Assembly: GCA_938008665.1 (NCBI GenBank)
Contig: CALLKA010000004.1
Coordinates: 1 to 21,165, forward strand
Source of the DNA: an uncultured Bacteroidota bacterium
Lineage (GTDB): Bacteria > Bacteroidota > Bacteroidia > Chitinophagales > Chitinophagaceae
Direction: 5' to 3'
Length of the DNA: 21,165 nucleotides
In this document: positions 1-6,775 of the stretch, one piece after another
How positions within the stretch are numbered: position 1 is the first letter of the stretch
Layout of the letters: each line of letters opens with the position of its first letter
Position numbers and translations under genes: made by a program
The notes under the pieces: model-generated
Databases searched by the model: none
Told to the model about the DNA's origin: nothing
The model's input: the letters and a program-made list of their open reading frames with translations, nothing else

Positions 1-1835
1 CTTTAAGAGAAAAACAAATACCGCTATTTGGTACGGAAACTTTAAAGCAATTTAAGTTTAATACCGCCAAGCCTTCCACCAGATTATATATTAGTAGCAA
101 CACCGATTGGTTTGATGCCAAGGTTGAAATTTCCTTTGGCGATCAAAAAGTGAGTGTGCAGGATATCAAAAATATGCTTGCGAATAAGCAACAATTTGTT
201 CCTTTAAAAGATGGTAGTTTAGGCTTGTTGCCTGAGAAATGGTTAAATAAATATTCCTTACTATTTAAAGTGGGTGAAGGAAAAACAGATAATCTTAAAT
301 TAAGCAAGTATCATTTTTCAATACTTGATGAATTATACCAACAAAGAGATGAGGAAGAATTAATATTCCAGTTAGAAGGGAAGTACGAAAAAATTAGGGA
401 GCGTTATGCTATTACTGATATTGCGCCACCAGCGCATTTGTCACCCATCTTACGCCCTTATCAAGTGAGTGGATTTCAATGGTTAAATTATTTGCATGAT
501 GTGCAATGGGGTGGCATTTTGGCAGATGATATGGGTTTGGGGAAAACAATTCAAACCTTATCTTTCTTGCAGCACTTGAAAGAAAAAAATGGCAAACTAG
601 TGGCCTTAGTCGTTTGTCCAACCACGTTATTATACAACTGGCAAAATGAATTAAAAAAGTTTACGCCTACTTTAACTTATCAAATACACCATGGTGGAAC
701 GCGTAGTCGTAAGCAAGTGGTGAAGGAGGAAATTGAAGTGATCATTACGACCTATGGTACACTCAGAAGTGATATTAAAATGTTTGTGGAGGTTGATTTT
801 GATTATGTGATTTTAGATGAAAGTCAAGCGATTAAAAATCCGTCTAGTAAAGTAACAAAAGCAGCTTGTTTGTTGAAAGCAAAAAATAAATTGTGTTTAA
901 GTGGTACGCCATTGCAAAACAACACTTTTGATATTTATGCGCAAATGAATTTCTTAAATCCGGGTATGCTGGGTTCGATTGAATACTTCAAACATAATTT
1001 TTCAATGCCGATTGATAAATTTGATGAGAAAGAACAAAAGGAACATTTAAGAAAATCAGTTTTCCCATTCATTTTAAGACGAACCAAGGAGCAGGTGGCA
1101 AAGGATTTGCCAGAAAAACAAGAAATGGTATTGTATTGTGAGATGGGGGATGAGCAAAGAAAAATTTATGAAGCTTATCGTAATGATTATAGAGATAAGT
1201 TGATAGGCATGGTGGAAGAAAAAGGAATTCAAAAATCACAACTATCCATTTTGCAAGGTTTAATGAAACTCCGTCAAATTTGTGATAGCCCTGCTATTTT
1301 AAAAGAGGAAAATTATCCAAATGCTTCTGTTAAGTTAGATGAACTTACGCGTGAAATTGCTGAAAATATTGGCGGGCATAAGGCATTGGTTTTCTCTCAA
1401 TTCTTAGGCATGCTTGCTTTAATTAAAGAAGAGCTAACCAAATTGGGCATTGATTATGAATATTTTGATGGAAGTAGTTCCATTCAGGAAAGAGAGCGCG
1501 CTATTGAACGTTTCCAAAATGATGATAATTGTAGGGTATTCCTGATTTCATTGAAAGCAGGTGGCGTGGGATTAAACTTAACTGCGGCTGATTATGTATA
1601 TATTGTTGATCCTTGGTGGAATCCTGCGGTAGAACAACAAGCGATTGATCGTACGCATCGTATTGGGCAAACGAAAAATATATTTGCTTATCGTATGATT
1701 TGTAATGATACGGTAGAGGATAAAATATTAAAATTGCAGGATCGCAAACGCTCCTTGGCAAAGGATTTGATTTCAGATGAAGAAGGTTTTGTAAAATCTT
1801 TAACCAAGGATGATATTGCCTATCTGTTTAGTTAG
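1..1835 (+). CDS. SNF2/SWI2-family DNA helicase-like ATPase, 3' part (start off the left edge)
   Basis: The frame is open from the first full codon of the window (position 3) with no stop, so the gene enters from the left. The GTG at 150 is an internal Val and not the start. SNF2_N motifs are visible: Walker A with GLGKT at 534-548, and motif II as DESQ at 816-827 followed by AIKNPSS. The helicase C-terminal half has FSQFLGM, then DRTHRIGQ (about 1647-1670), the classic motif VI of SNF2 proteins. The part upstream of Walker A (FDAKVEISFGDQ and following) resembles the conserved linker of large bacterial SWF/SNF helicases of Bacteroidota. Such proteins are double-stranded-DNA translocases acting on protein-DNA complexes, often RNA polymerase as in RapA/HepA; the substrate here is not known. 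The C-terminus looks complete, and the family is usually roughly twice the visible length. Confidence 0.93.
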   Translation, partial: LREKQIPLFGTETLKQFKFNTAKPSTRLYISSNTDWFDAKVEISFGDQKVSVQDIKNMLANKQQFVPLKDGSLGLLPEKWLNKYSLLFKVGEGKTDNLKLSKYHFSILDELYQQRDEEELIFQLEGKYEKIRERYAITDIAPPAHLSPILRPYQVSGFQWLNYLHDVQWGGILADDMGLGKTIQTLSFLQHLKEKNGKLVALVVCPTTLLYNWQNELKKFTPTLTYQIHHGGTRSRKQVVKEEIEVIITTYGTLRSDIKMFVEVDFDYVILDESQAIKNPSSKVTKAACLLKAKNKLCLSGTPLQNNTFDIYAQMNFLNPGMLGSIEYFKHNFSMPIDKFDEKEQKEHLRKSVFPFILRRTKEQVAKDLPEKQEMVLYCEMGDEQRKIYEAYRNDYRDKLIGMVEEKGIQKSQLSILQGLMKLRQICDSPAILKEENYPNASVKLDELTREIAENIGGHKALVFSQFLGMLALIKEELTKLGIDYEYFDGSSSIQERERAIERFQNDDNCRVFLISLKAGGVGLNLTAADYVYIVDPWWNPAVEQQAIDRTHRIGQTKNIFAYRMICNDTVEDKILKLQDRKRSLAKDLISDEEGFVKSLTKDDIAYLFS

Positions 1836-1910
1836 GCATTTGCTAGCTTCCTTTTATTAGATCGTATTTCGCATATTTTTTTATTATATTTAGACTGCAA
1901 AGTTTACAAT

Positions 1911-2984
1911 ATGAAAAAATTTAAGTTATTATTTGCTGCACTGTTTTTTGTTTTTATAAGTGCGGCGCAGGAACCCATAAAATATCACACCATTCAAGGA
2001 CTTGCCATTTTAGGAAGGCCTTTCCCGAATCAAACTACTTATCGTCGTTTTCCAGATAGTTTGGAATCGCTATTGCGTAAGCCGGTTTGGCAATTCAGTA
2101 CGAACTCGACAGGCATTGCTATTTATTTTGAATCCAATTCAAAACAAATAAGCGCGAAATGGAAAACTGGAGATAAGGCAAGCTACCCGCATGTAGCAGC
2201 TACACTTGTTAAGGGTGTTGATTTATATGCGTTGGATAATAAGCAATGGTATTATGTGGGTATTGGTAAACCCAACAACCCGGTGTATCAAGAGGCGTCC
2301 ATCATTAAAGGCCTAGATGGCAGTGTCAAGCAATTTTTAATGTACCTCCCTGATTACGAAACCACTGATTCTGTATTATTAGGCATTGATTCAAATGCCA
2401 TGATTCAAAATGTAACCAATTCCGTTTTTGCCAATAAAAATCCAATTGTATTTTATGGCACTAGTATTGTGCAAGGTGCTTCGGCAATGCGCAGTGGTAT
2501 GGCTTATCCAGCTATTATTGAACGCGGCTTACAAAGGGAAACCATTAATTTAGGATTTAGCGGTAATGGACTTTTAGATTCCATGTTGGCCGTGATTATG
2601 TCTCATATGGATGCAGCTTGTTATGTCATTGATTGTGGTCCAAATTTAACACCAGCAATGGCTGCTGAGCGGACTTTACCATTTTTAAAATTACTTCGAC
2701 AAAACAAACCTACCACTCCGATACTTTTAGTTGAACAAATAGATTATCCATTTGCGCGTTTTGTATCTAGCATGGATGAAAAAATTAAATTAGTCAACCA
2801 GCATTTTAATAAAGCGTACACTACTTTAAAAAATGAGGGGGATAAAAATATTTATTACTTGCCTTCCAAAGGCCTTATTGGGGAGGATGGAGAAGGCACC
2901 GTAGATGGTGTTCATTTAACGGATCTTGGATTTTATCGGATGGCAAATGCCATTAAAAAAAAGCTACAAACTATTTTAAAATAA
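1911..2984 (+). CDS. secreted SGNH/GDSL hydrolase with GxDLY N-terminal domain
   Basis: This 357-residue protein has a signal peptide (basic MKKFK, hydrophobic core to about residue 18, likely cut after AAQ). The first half carries the GVDLY motif (102-106) that defines the domain preceding the Lipase_GDSL_3 catalytic domain. SGNH blocks follow: GTSIVQG with nucleophile Ser185, Gly215 in NLGFSGNG, Asn245 in DCGPN, and Asp332/His335 in DGVHL. All catalytic positions are therefore present. Enzymes of this type remove acyl or acetyl esters from carbohydrates or lipids; the substrate cannot be read from sequence. The gene stands alone, 75 bases after the helicase gene, and converges on the YHS lipoprotein gene. 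A weak -7-like box (TATATTTA, 1885-1892) precedes it. I am confident of the family but not of the substrate. Confidence 0.85.
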   Translation: MKKFKLLFAALFFVFISAAQEPIKYHTIQGLAILGRPFPNQTTYRRFPDSLESLLRKPVWQFSTNSTGIAIYFESNSKQISAKWKTGDKASYPHVAATLVKGVDLYALDNKQWYYVGIGKPNNPVYQEASIIKGLDGSVKQFLMYLPDYETTDSVLLGIDSNAMIQNVTNSVFANKNPIVFYGTSIVQGASAMRSGMAYPAIIERGLQRETINLGFSGNGLLDSMLAVIMSHMDAACYVIDCGPNLTPAMAAERTLPFLKLLRQNKPTTPILLVEQIDYPFARFVSSMDEKIKLVNQHFNKAYTTLKNEGDKNIYYLPSKGLIGEDGEGTVDGVHLTDLGFYRMANAIKKKLQTILK

Positions 2985-2997
2985 TTTGTAGCGATAG

Positions 2998-3062
2998 TAA
3001 TTAATCAAGGATGCAATTATAAATTTAGCGAATATTGCTTCGCTGCACTCATTGACTAATTA
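2998..3062. terminator. possible bidirectional terminator hairpin between convergent genes
   Basis: Between the convergent stops at 2984 and 3092 the sequence folds on itself. TAATTA (2998-3003) pairs with TAATTA (3057-3062), continued after one mismatch by TCAA/TTGA. An inner hairpin AGCGAA (3027-3032)/TTCGCT (3039-3044) has the 6-base loop TATTGC. There is no clean T-run directly after the inner stem, so the terminator role is inferred mainly from location. Confidence 0.35.
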
Positions 3063-3091
3063 AAGCAATGAATAGTGAATCAAATCCCGAA

Positions 3092-3415
3092 TTATTTTAT
3101 TAATTCAGCTGCTGCAATATTTGCTTCTGGGTTTTTTAAAAATTCCGCTTTGCATTCAGTAGCGCAAAATCCAATCACTTTATTTTTATAGTGTGCTGTA
3201 TCACTTACGCCCGCCGTAACTGGCATTCCGCATGTAGGATCTTTTTTGTTGTCCAATATTTTAACATCATAGGTTTTTTCACTCACAGTATCTGTGGCCA
3301 TATTGGCGGTTGTTTCACTAGTGGCTGCATTATTTGCTGTATCATCCATTGGGTTGCCGCAAGCGATTAAAAACAAGCTTATACTCATGATGCTTGTAAT
3401 GAATTGTTTTCTCAT
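3092..3415 (-). CDS. small lipoprotein with a YHS-like metal-binding domain
   Basis: This 107-residue protein begins with a lipoprotein signal: a hydrophobic stretch to the lipobox FLIAC, giving lipidated Cys19. A Ser/Thr/Ala/Asn-rich spacer (about 22-45) follows, then a YHS-type domain from about 56: DPTCGMPV, then FCATECKAEFLKNPE. The CGM and C-x3-C cysteines match those that bind metal in YHS domains, often found in copper or heavy-metal proteins and fused to P-type ATPases. Here the domain is on its own and is predicted to be anchored in the envelope, so a metal-binding or metal-sensing role outside the cytoplasm is the natural guess. No metal transporter lies next to it in the window. 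A good -7 box precedes the gene on the minus strand. Confidence 0.75.
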   Translation of the reverse strand: MRKQFITSIMSISLFLIACGNPMDDTANNAATSETTANMATDTVSEKTYDVKILDNKKDPTCGMPVTAGVSDTAHYKNKVIGFCATECKAEFLKNPEANIAAAELIK

Positions 3416-3442
3416 AATAGTTGTATTAGATTTCTAATTGCA

Positions 3443-3474
3443 CAAAATTACACTTCAAAAGCCTTAGTTGGAAA
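3443..3474 (-). promoter_or_regulatory. predicted Bacteroidota-type promoter of the YHS lipoprotein gene
   Basis: On the minus strand TAATTTTG (3450 down to 3443) is a perfect match to the Bacteroidota -7 consensus TAnnTTTG. TTTC (3474 down to 3471), 20 bases upstream, is a three-of-four match to the -33 TTTG. Transcription would start about 20 bases before the ATG. Confidence 0.5.
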
Positions 3475-3565
3475 CTAACACCTATTCTTTTACTGGATAA
3501 TCGTTCTATAAATGGTGCAAAAGGCAAGTTTTTAACTCAAAAGGGGTCTATTTATCTAATTATTT

Positions 3566-3573
3566 TATATTTT
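3566..3573 (+). promoter_or_regulatory. weak candidate -7 box for the arginine operon
   Basis: TATATTTT matches TAnnTTTG in all but the last base and lies about 33 bases before the leader ORF. No -33 TTTG is found at the usual spacing. It is the best candidate between 3475 and 3606, but weak. Apart from this and the minus-strand promoter, I see nothing in 3475-3592. Confidence 0.22.
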
Positions 3574-3606
3574 TACACCTCATTCCTTAAACAAGGATCT
3601 TATTAA

Positions 3607-3732
3607 ATGAAACAGGCGAACCAACATACCCTTTTTACAAGTGCCAATAATGCACCTGTTCCTGTTTTGAACAGAATTAGGACAATTAACTTTCCAAGAT
3701 TGGATAAGTTTTTTTTCCGACGTGGATTCTGA
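3607..3732 (+). CDS. putative Arg-rich leader peptide of the arginine operon
   Basis: A 41-codon ORF starts at ATG 3607. It is preceded by AAGGA (3593-3597) with a 9-base spacer, a real Shine-Dalgarno in a genome where these are scarce. An in-frame TAA lies directly before the ATG, so the start is well fixed. Its second half holds five Arg codons: AGA 3673, AGG 3679, AGA 3697, and the tandem CGA-CGT at 3718-3723. The peptide ends FFFRRGF. The TGA stop (3730-3732) lies inside the 5' arm of a strong hairpin. The first gene of the arginine operon follows about 100 bases later. Position, Arg content clustered at the end, and a hairpin at the stop are the hallmarks of ribosome-mediated attenuation, as known for amino-acid operons. 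That the ORF is translated and regulatory is inference; chance occurrence of a 41-codon ORF is possible. Confidence 0.55.
   Translation: MKQANQHTLFTSANNAPVPVLNRIRTINFPRLDKFFFRRGF
3690..3716 (+). terminator. possible terminator-like hairpin inside the leader ORF
   Basis: CTTTCC (3690-3695) can pair with GGA-T-AAG (3702-3708, one bulged T) around the 6-base loop AAGATT. The hairpin is followed at once by eight T (3709-3716). It has the shape of an intrinsic terminator but is short and GC-poor. A ribosome stalled at the AGG codon at 3679 would cover its 5' arm, which would fit relief of termination under arginine shortage. Confidence 0.33.
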
Positions 3733-3780
3733 TAGGACGAGCAATTGGCAGTTGCCCCTATCAGTGGAAAAATCCCCGAC
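3719..3780 (+). promoter_or_regulatory. leader hairpin overlapping the leader stop codon (candidate attenuator)
   Basis: CTGATAGG (3729-3736) pairs perfectly with CCTATCAG (3757-3764). Inside it GCAA/TTGC closes the loop TTGGCAG. The stem can be extended by GGATT (3724-3728) with AATCC (3771-3775). Alternatively, TTTTTCC (3712-3718) can pair with GGAAAAA (3766-3772); the two extensions exclude each other because they share 3771-3772. The Arg-Arg codons and the stop codon of the leader lie in the 5' side, so a ribosome paused there would open the structure. No T-run follows, so this is not a textbook intrinsic terminator. Confidence 0.45.
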
Positions 3781-3831
3781 ATATTCATTTCTACAGCCAA
3801 ACTGTTCATTCATTTAAACTAATTTACATCA

Positions 3832-4479
3832 TTGGAACCTAACATTATAGTTCGAATAGCCGATAGTGGGGATACTGTTTATGCAGAAACCATCACCGAT
3901 GAAATGGCATCTTCAGCTAAAGCGCGTGGCACAGGTATTGCCAAAAGAAGCCCGGAATATGTATCCCAAAAAATTCAGGAAGGTAAAGCGGTCATCGCGG
4001 TTACGGCTACTGGAGAATGGGTGGGCTTTTGTTATATTGAAGCCTGGCAACATGGACAATTTGTAGCGAATAGTGGTTTAATCGTTGCCCCTGCGTATCG
4101 AAAAACTGGGATTGCGAAAAAAATTAAACATACTATTTTTCAACTTTCTAGAGACAAATATCCAAATTCAAAACTTTTTGGATTAACGACTGGTTTAGCA
4201 GTGATGAAAATAAATAGCGAATTGGGGTATGAGCCAGTTACGTATAGCGAATTAACAGATGATGAAGAATTTTGGGCAGGCTGTAAAAGCTGCGTTAATT
4301 ATGATATTTTAATGAGTAAGGATCGAAAAAATTGTATGTGTACCGCCATGTTATATGAGCCTAAACTGGATACAAACCAACAAGAAGCGGTTGTGGAAAT
4401 TTCGGATAAAAATGAAGATGCTAATTTATTTACTAAAATCAATAACAGTAAATTCATAAGCTGGCTTAGAAAAAAATAA
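3832..4479 (+). CDS. GNAT-family N-acyltransferase, likely first step of arginine synthesis (glutamate N-acyltransferase)
   Basis: This 215-residue GNAT protein is the first structural gene of the operon. The acetyl-CoA-binding motif A is seen at 83-98 (LIVAPAYRKTGIAKKI, with the R-x2-G-x-A turn). The start is TTG 3832: an in-frame stop at 3820-3822 rules out anything earlier, and the next in-frame ATG (Met25) would cut into the conserved N-terminus, since the protein start resembles homologues I remember at the head of Bacteroides arg operons. After the GNAT core comes a four-cysteine pattern, Cys151-x2-Cys154 and Cys168-x-Cys170, which could bind a metal. No ArgA or ArgJ is present, so this is the natural candidate to acylate glutamate, using acetyl-CoA or, given the transcarbamylase, succinyl-CoA. 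argG follows after 5 bases. The role is inferred from context. Confidence 0.8.
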   Translation: MEPNIIVRIADSGDTVYAETITDEMASSAKARGTGIAKRSPEYVSQKIQEGKAVIAVTATGEWVGFCYIEAWQHGQFVANSGLIVAPAYRKTGIAKKIKHTIFQLSRDKYPNSKLFGLTTGLAVMKINSELGYEPVTYSELTDDEEFWAGCKSCVNYDILMSKDRKNCMCTAMLYEPKLDTNQQEAVVEISDKNEDANLFTKINNSKFISWLRKK

Positions 4480-4484
4480 TTATT

Positions 4485-5684
4485 ATGGAAAAAGTTGTCG
4501 TAGGATTTAGTGGCGGTTTAGACACTACGTATTGTGTTAAATACTTAACGCTTGAGAAAGGGTTGGAAGTGCATAGCGTGATTGTGAATACCGGTGGATT
4601 TTCTGAGGAAGAATTAAAAAAAGTAGAAGCGCATGCCTATGCATTGGGCGTAAAAACACATACCACTGTTAATGCAGTCAAAGGTTATTATGATAGTATT
4701 ATTAAATACTTGATTTATGGTAACATCTTAAAAAACAATACCTATCCTTTGAGTGTAAGTGCCGAAAGATTAAGTCAGGCTTTGCACATCGCGGAGCATG
4801 TAAAAAAAGTGGGTGCTAAATTAGTCGCACACGGAAGTACAGGTGCGGGTAATGATCAGGTTAGATTCGATATGATTTTTAATATTATGATTCCAGGCGT
4901 TGAAATTTTAACACCTATTCGTGATTTGCAATTAAGTAGAGAGGCAGAGATTGAATACTTAAAAGCCAAGGGGGTGGAAATGAATTTTGAGAAAGCAGCG
5001 TATTCCATCAATAAAGGATTATGGGGTACCAGTGTTGGTGGAAAGGAAACCCTGAACTCAAAAGGCATGTTGCCTGAAAGCGCATGGCCAACGCAAATGA
5101 CAAAGGAAGGGGCTTCGGAGGAAATGGTCATTGGGTTTGCGCATGGAGAAATTAATAAAGTAAATGGTCAATCTTTCGCACATCCTACTGAAGCGATTCA
5201 ATATATACAATCGATTGCGGGTCCTTATGGTATTGGTCGTGATATACATGTGGGTGATACCATTATTGGTATTAAAGGCCGTGTGGGTTTTGAAGCTGCG
5301 GCACCCATGGTTATTTTAAAAGCGCATCATGCTTTAGAGAAACATGTGTTAACCAAATGGCAATTGTCATGGAAGGATCAGTTGGCACAGTTTTATGGCA
5401 ACTGGTTGCATGAGGGTCAAATATTAGATCCGGTAATGCGTGATATTGAAGCCTACTTAAATAATTCACAAGCACAGGTAACAGGAGAAGTGTTTATTCA
5501 GTTACATCCCTATCGTTTTCAAATCATTGGCATTGAATCAGCGAACGATTTAATGAGTGCGAAGTTTGGCAAGTATGGCGAAATGAATACAGGATGGACG
5601 GGCGCTGATGTTAGAGGCTTCACCAAAATATTTGGTAACCAAACTGCCATTTTTCATCATGTTAAAGAAGAAAATAAAAAGTAA
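4485..5684 (+). CDS. argG: argininosuccinate synthase
   Basis: This 399-residue cytoplasmic enzyme joins citrulline and aspartate with ATP to give argininosuccinate, the penultimate step of arginine synthesis. The N-terminal ATP-pyrophosphatase P-loop is seen as FSGGLDTTY (8-16). The citrulline/aspartate-binding region includes YPLSVSAERLSQ and HGSTGAGNDQVRF, the family signature. Length is normal. The start ATG 4485 places the P-loop at residue 9, as expected. It lies 5 bases after the GNAT gene and 23 bases before argC, so co-transcription is very likely. The sequence YPLSVSAER differs from the YPL-x-RP form of the proteobacterial enzyme but is, as I recall, the usual Bacteroidota form. Confidence 0.95.
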   Translation: MEKVVVGFSGGLDTTYCVKYLTLEKGLEVHSVIVNTGGFSEEELKKVEAHAYALGVKTHTTVNAVKGYYDSIIKYLIYGNILKNNTYPLSVSAERLSQALHIAEHVKKVGAKLVAHGSTGAGNDQVRFDMIFNIMIPGVEILTPIRDLQLSREAEIEYLKAKGVEMNFEKAAYSINKGLWGTSVGGKETLNSKGMLPESAWPTQMTKEGASEEMVIGFAHGEINKVNGQSFAHPTEAIQYIQSIAGPYGIGRDIHVGDTIIGIKGRVGFEAAAPMVILKAHHALEKHVLTKWQLSWKDQLAQFYGNWLHEGQILDPVMRDIEAYLNNSQAQVTGEVFIQLHPYRFQIIGIESANDLMSAKFGKYGEMNTGWTGADVRGFTKIFGNQTAIFHHVKEENKK

Positions 5685-5707
5685 TTTATTATCGACAGAA
5701 TTATAAA

Positions 5708-6697
5708 ATGAATCAAATGCAAAAAGTAAATATTGGTATTGTTGGAGGAGCAGGTTATACAGGTGGTGAATTACTACGTGTATTGTTGCGACATCCAAAT
5801 GCGCATATTTCTTTTGTGCATAGTACAAGTAGTGCTGGCGAATTAGTGAGCAAGGTGCATGCTGATTTATTGGGCGATACCCCTTTGAAATTTACAAACA
5901 CATTGGATCAGCATATTGATGTATTGTTTTTATGTGTAGGACATGGGGATGCCAACAAGTTTTTAATTGACAATGAAATAAAAGCAAGTATAAAAATTAT
6001 TGATCTTTCACAAGATTTTAGATTAGCTGGTTCGGCATCAATTGGGGATAGAAACTTTGCATATGGCTTACCTGAATTACAAAGAGAAGTAATTAAGTCG
6101 GCCACTAATATTGCGAATCCGGGTTGTTTCGCTACTGCAATACAATTAGGATTATTGCCATTGGCTGCGAAAGGTTTATTAAAGGAGGTTTATACAACAG
6201 GTATCACTGGTTCCACGGGTGCAGGACAAGGTTTATCTAATACCAGCCATTTTAGTTGGAGGGCCAATAATATTCAAGCCTACAAAACTTTACAGCATCA
6301 GCATTTGAATGAAATTGTTCAAAGTTTGGCGCAATTGCAAGGCAATCAAAATGCGGAAGTGAATTTTGTTCCTTGGAGAGGCGATTTTACAAGAGGCATT
6401 TTTGTAACATCGGTGGTAAGTGCGGATATAAGCTTGGACGCTTTATATGATTTGTATAATACTTACTATGATGGTCACACATTTACACATGTGTCAAAAA
6501 GCAATATCGATTTAAAACAAGTAGTCAATACCAATAAGTGTTTAATACATATTGAGCAACAAGGAAATAAAATTGCCATTCATTCAGTGGTTGACAATTT
6601 ATTAAAAGGTGCGGTAGGTCAAGCGGTGCAAAATATGAATTTGATTTTTGGAATTGATGAAGCTGCGGGCTTACAATTAAAAGCAAATTATTTTTAA
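5708..6697 (+). CDS. argC: N-acetyl(succinyl)-gamma-glutamyl-phosphate reductase
   Basis: This 329-residue enzyme performs the NADPH-dependent reduction of N-acyl-glutamyl phosphate to the semialdehyde, the third step of the pathway. The Rossmann nucleotide-binding motif is GIVGGAGYTGGEL (10-22). The active-site Cys140 is in ANPGCFATA, and the general-base histidine is in the HQHLNEI segment (His197 or His199). The GITGSTGAGQG segment that follows the cysteine is also typical. ATG 5708 is used as the start, but ATG 5717 (Met4) is equally possible. The gene ends 78 bases before argD, the largest gap inside the operon, and that gap contains a terminator-like hairpin. Confidence 0.95.
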   Translation: MNQMQKVNIGIVGGAGYTGGELLRVLLRHPNAHISFVHSTSSAGELVSKVHADLLGDTPLKFTNTLDQHIDVLFLCVGHGDANKFLIDNEIKASIKIIDLSQDFRLAGSASIGDRNFAYGLPELQREVIKSATNIANPGCFATAIQLGLLPLAAKGLLKEVYTTGITGSTGAGQGLSNTSHFSWRANNIQAYKTLQHQHLNEIVQSLAQLQGNQNAEVNFVPWRGDFTRGIFVTSVVSADISLDALYDLYNTYYDGHTFTHVSKSNIDLKQVVNTNKCLIHIEQQGNKIAIHSVVDNLLKGAVGQAVQNMNLIFGIDEAAGLQLKANYF

Positions 6698-6718
6698 CAA
6701 CAAGATAAATAAATGATC

Positions 6719-6757
6719 ACAGCTAAATTTCATATTACGCAATAGCTGTTTTTCTTT
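6719..6757 (+). terminator. terminator-like hairpin between argC and argD
   Basis: ACAGCTA (6719-6725) pairs perfectly with TAGCTGT (6743-6749) across a 17-base AT-rich loop and is followed by TTTTCTTT (6750-6757). A 7-bp stem plus T-run has the form of a weak intrinsic terminator. Inside an otherwise continuous operon it may cause partial termination or mark an RNA-processing point. Confidence 0.45.
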
Positions 6758-6775
6758 ACAATAAATTTTAATAGT

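Noticed and set aside
150..152. GTG 150 as the start of the helicase gene
   Set aside because: The frame is open upstream to the window edge and the upstream translation resembles the conserved helicase linker, so this is an internal Val codon.
3580..3813. Two overlapping minus-strand ORFs of 68-77 codons in the arg leader region
   Set aside because: They run antisense to the leader ORF in two frames, show no recognisable domain and no promoter; the plus-strand leader with its Shine-Dalgarno explains the region better.
6762..6769. TAAATTTT as an internal promoter ahead of argD
   Set aside because: It is one base off consensus, lacks a -33 element, and would place the transcript start at or inside the start codon.
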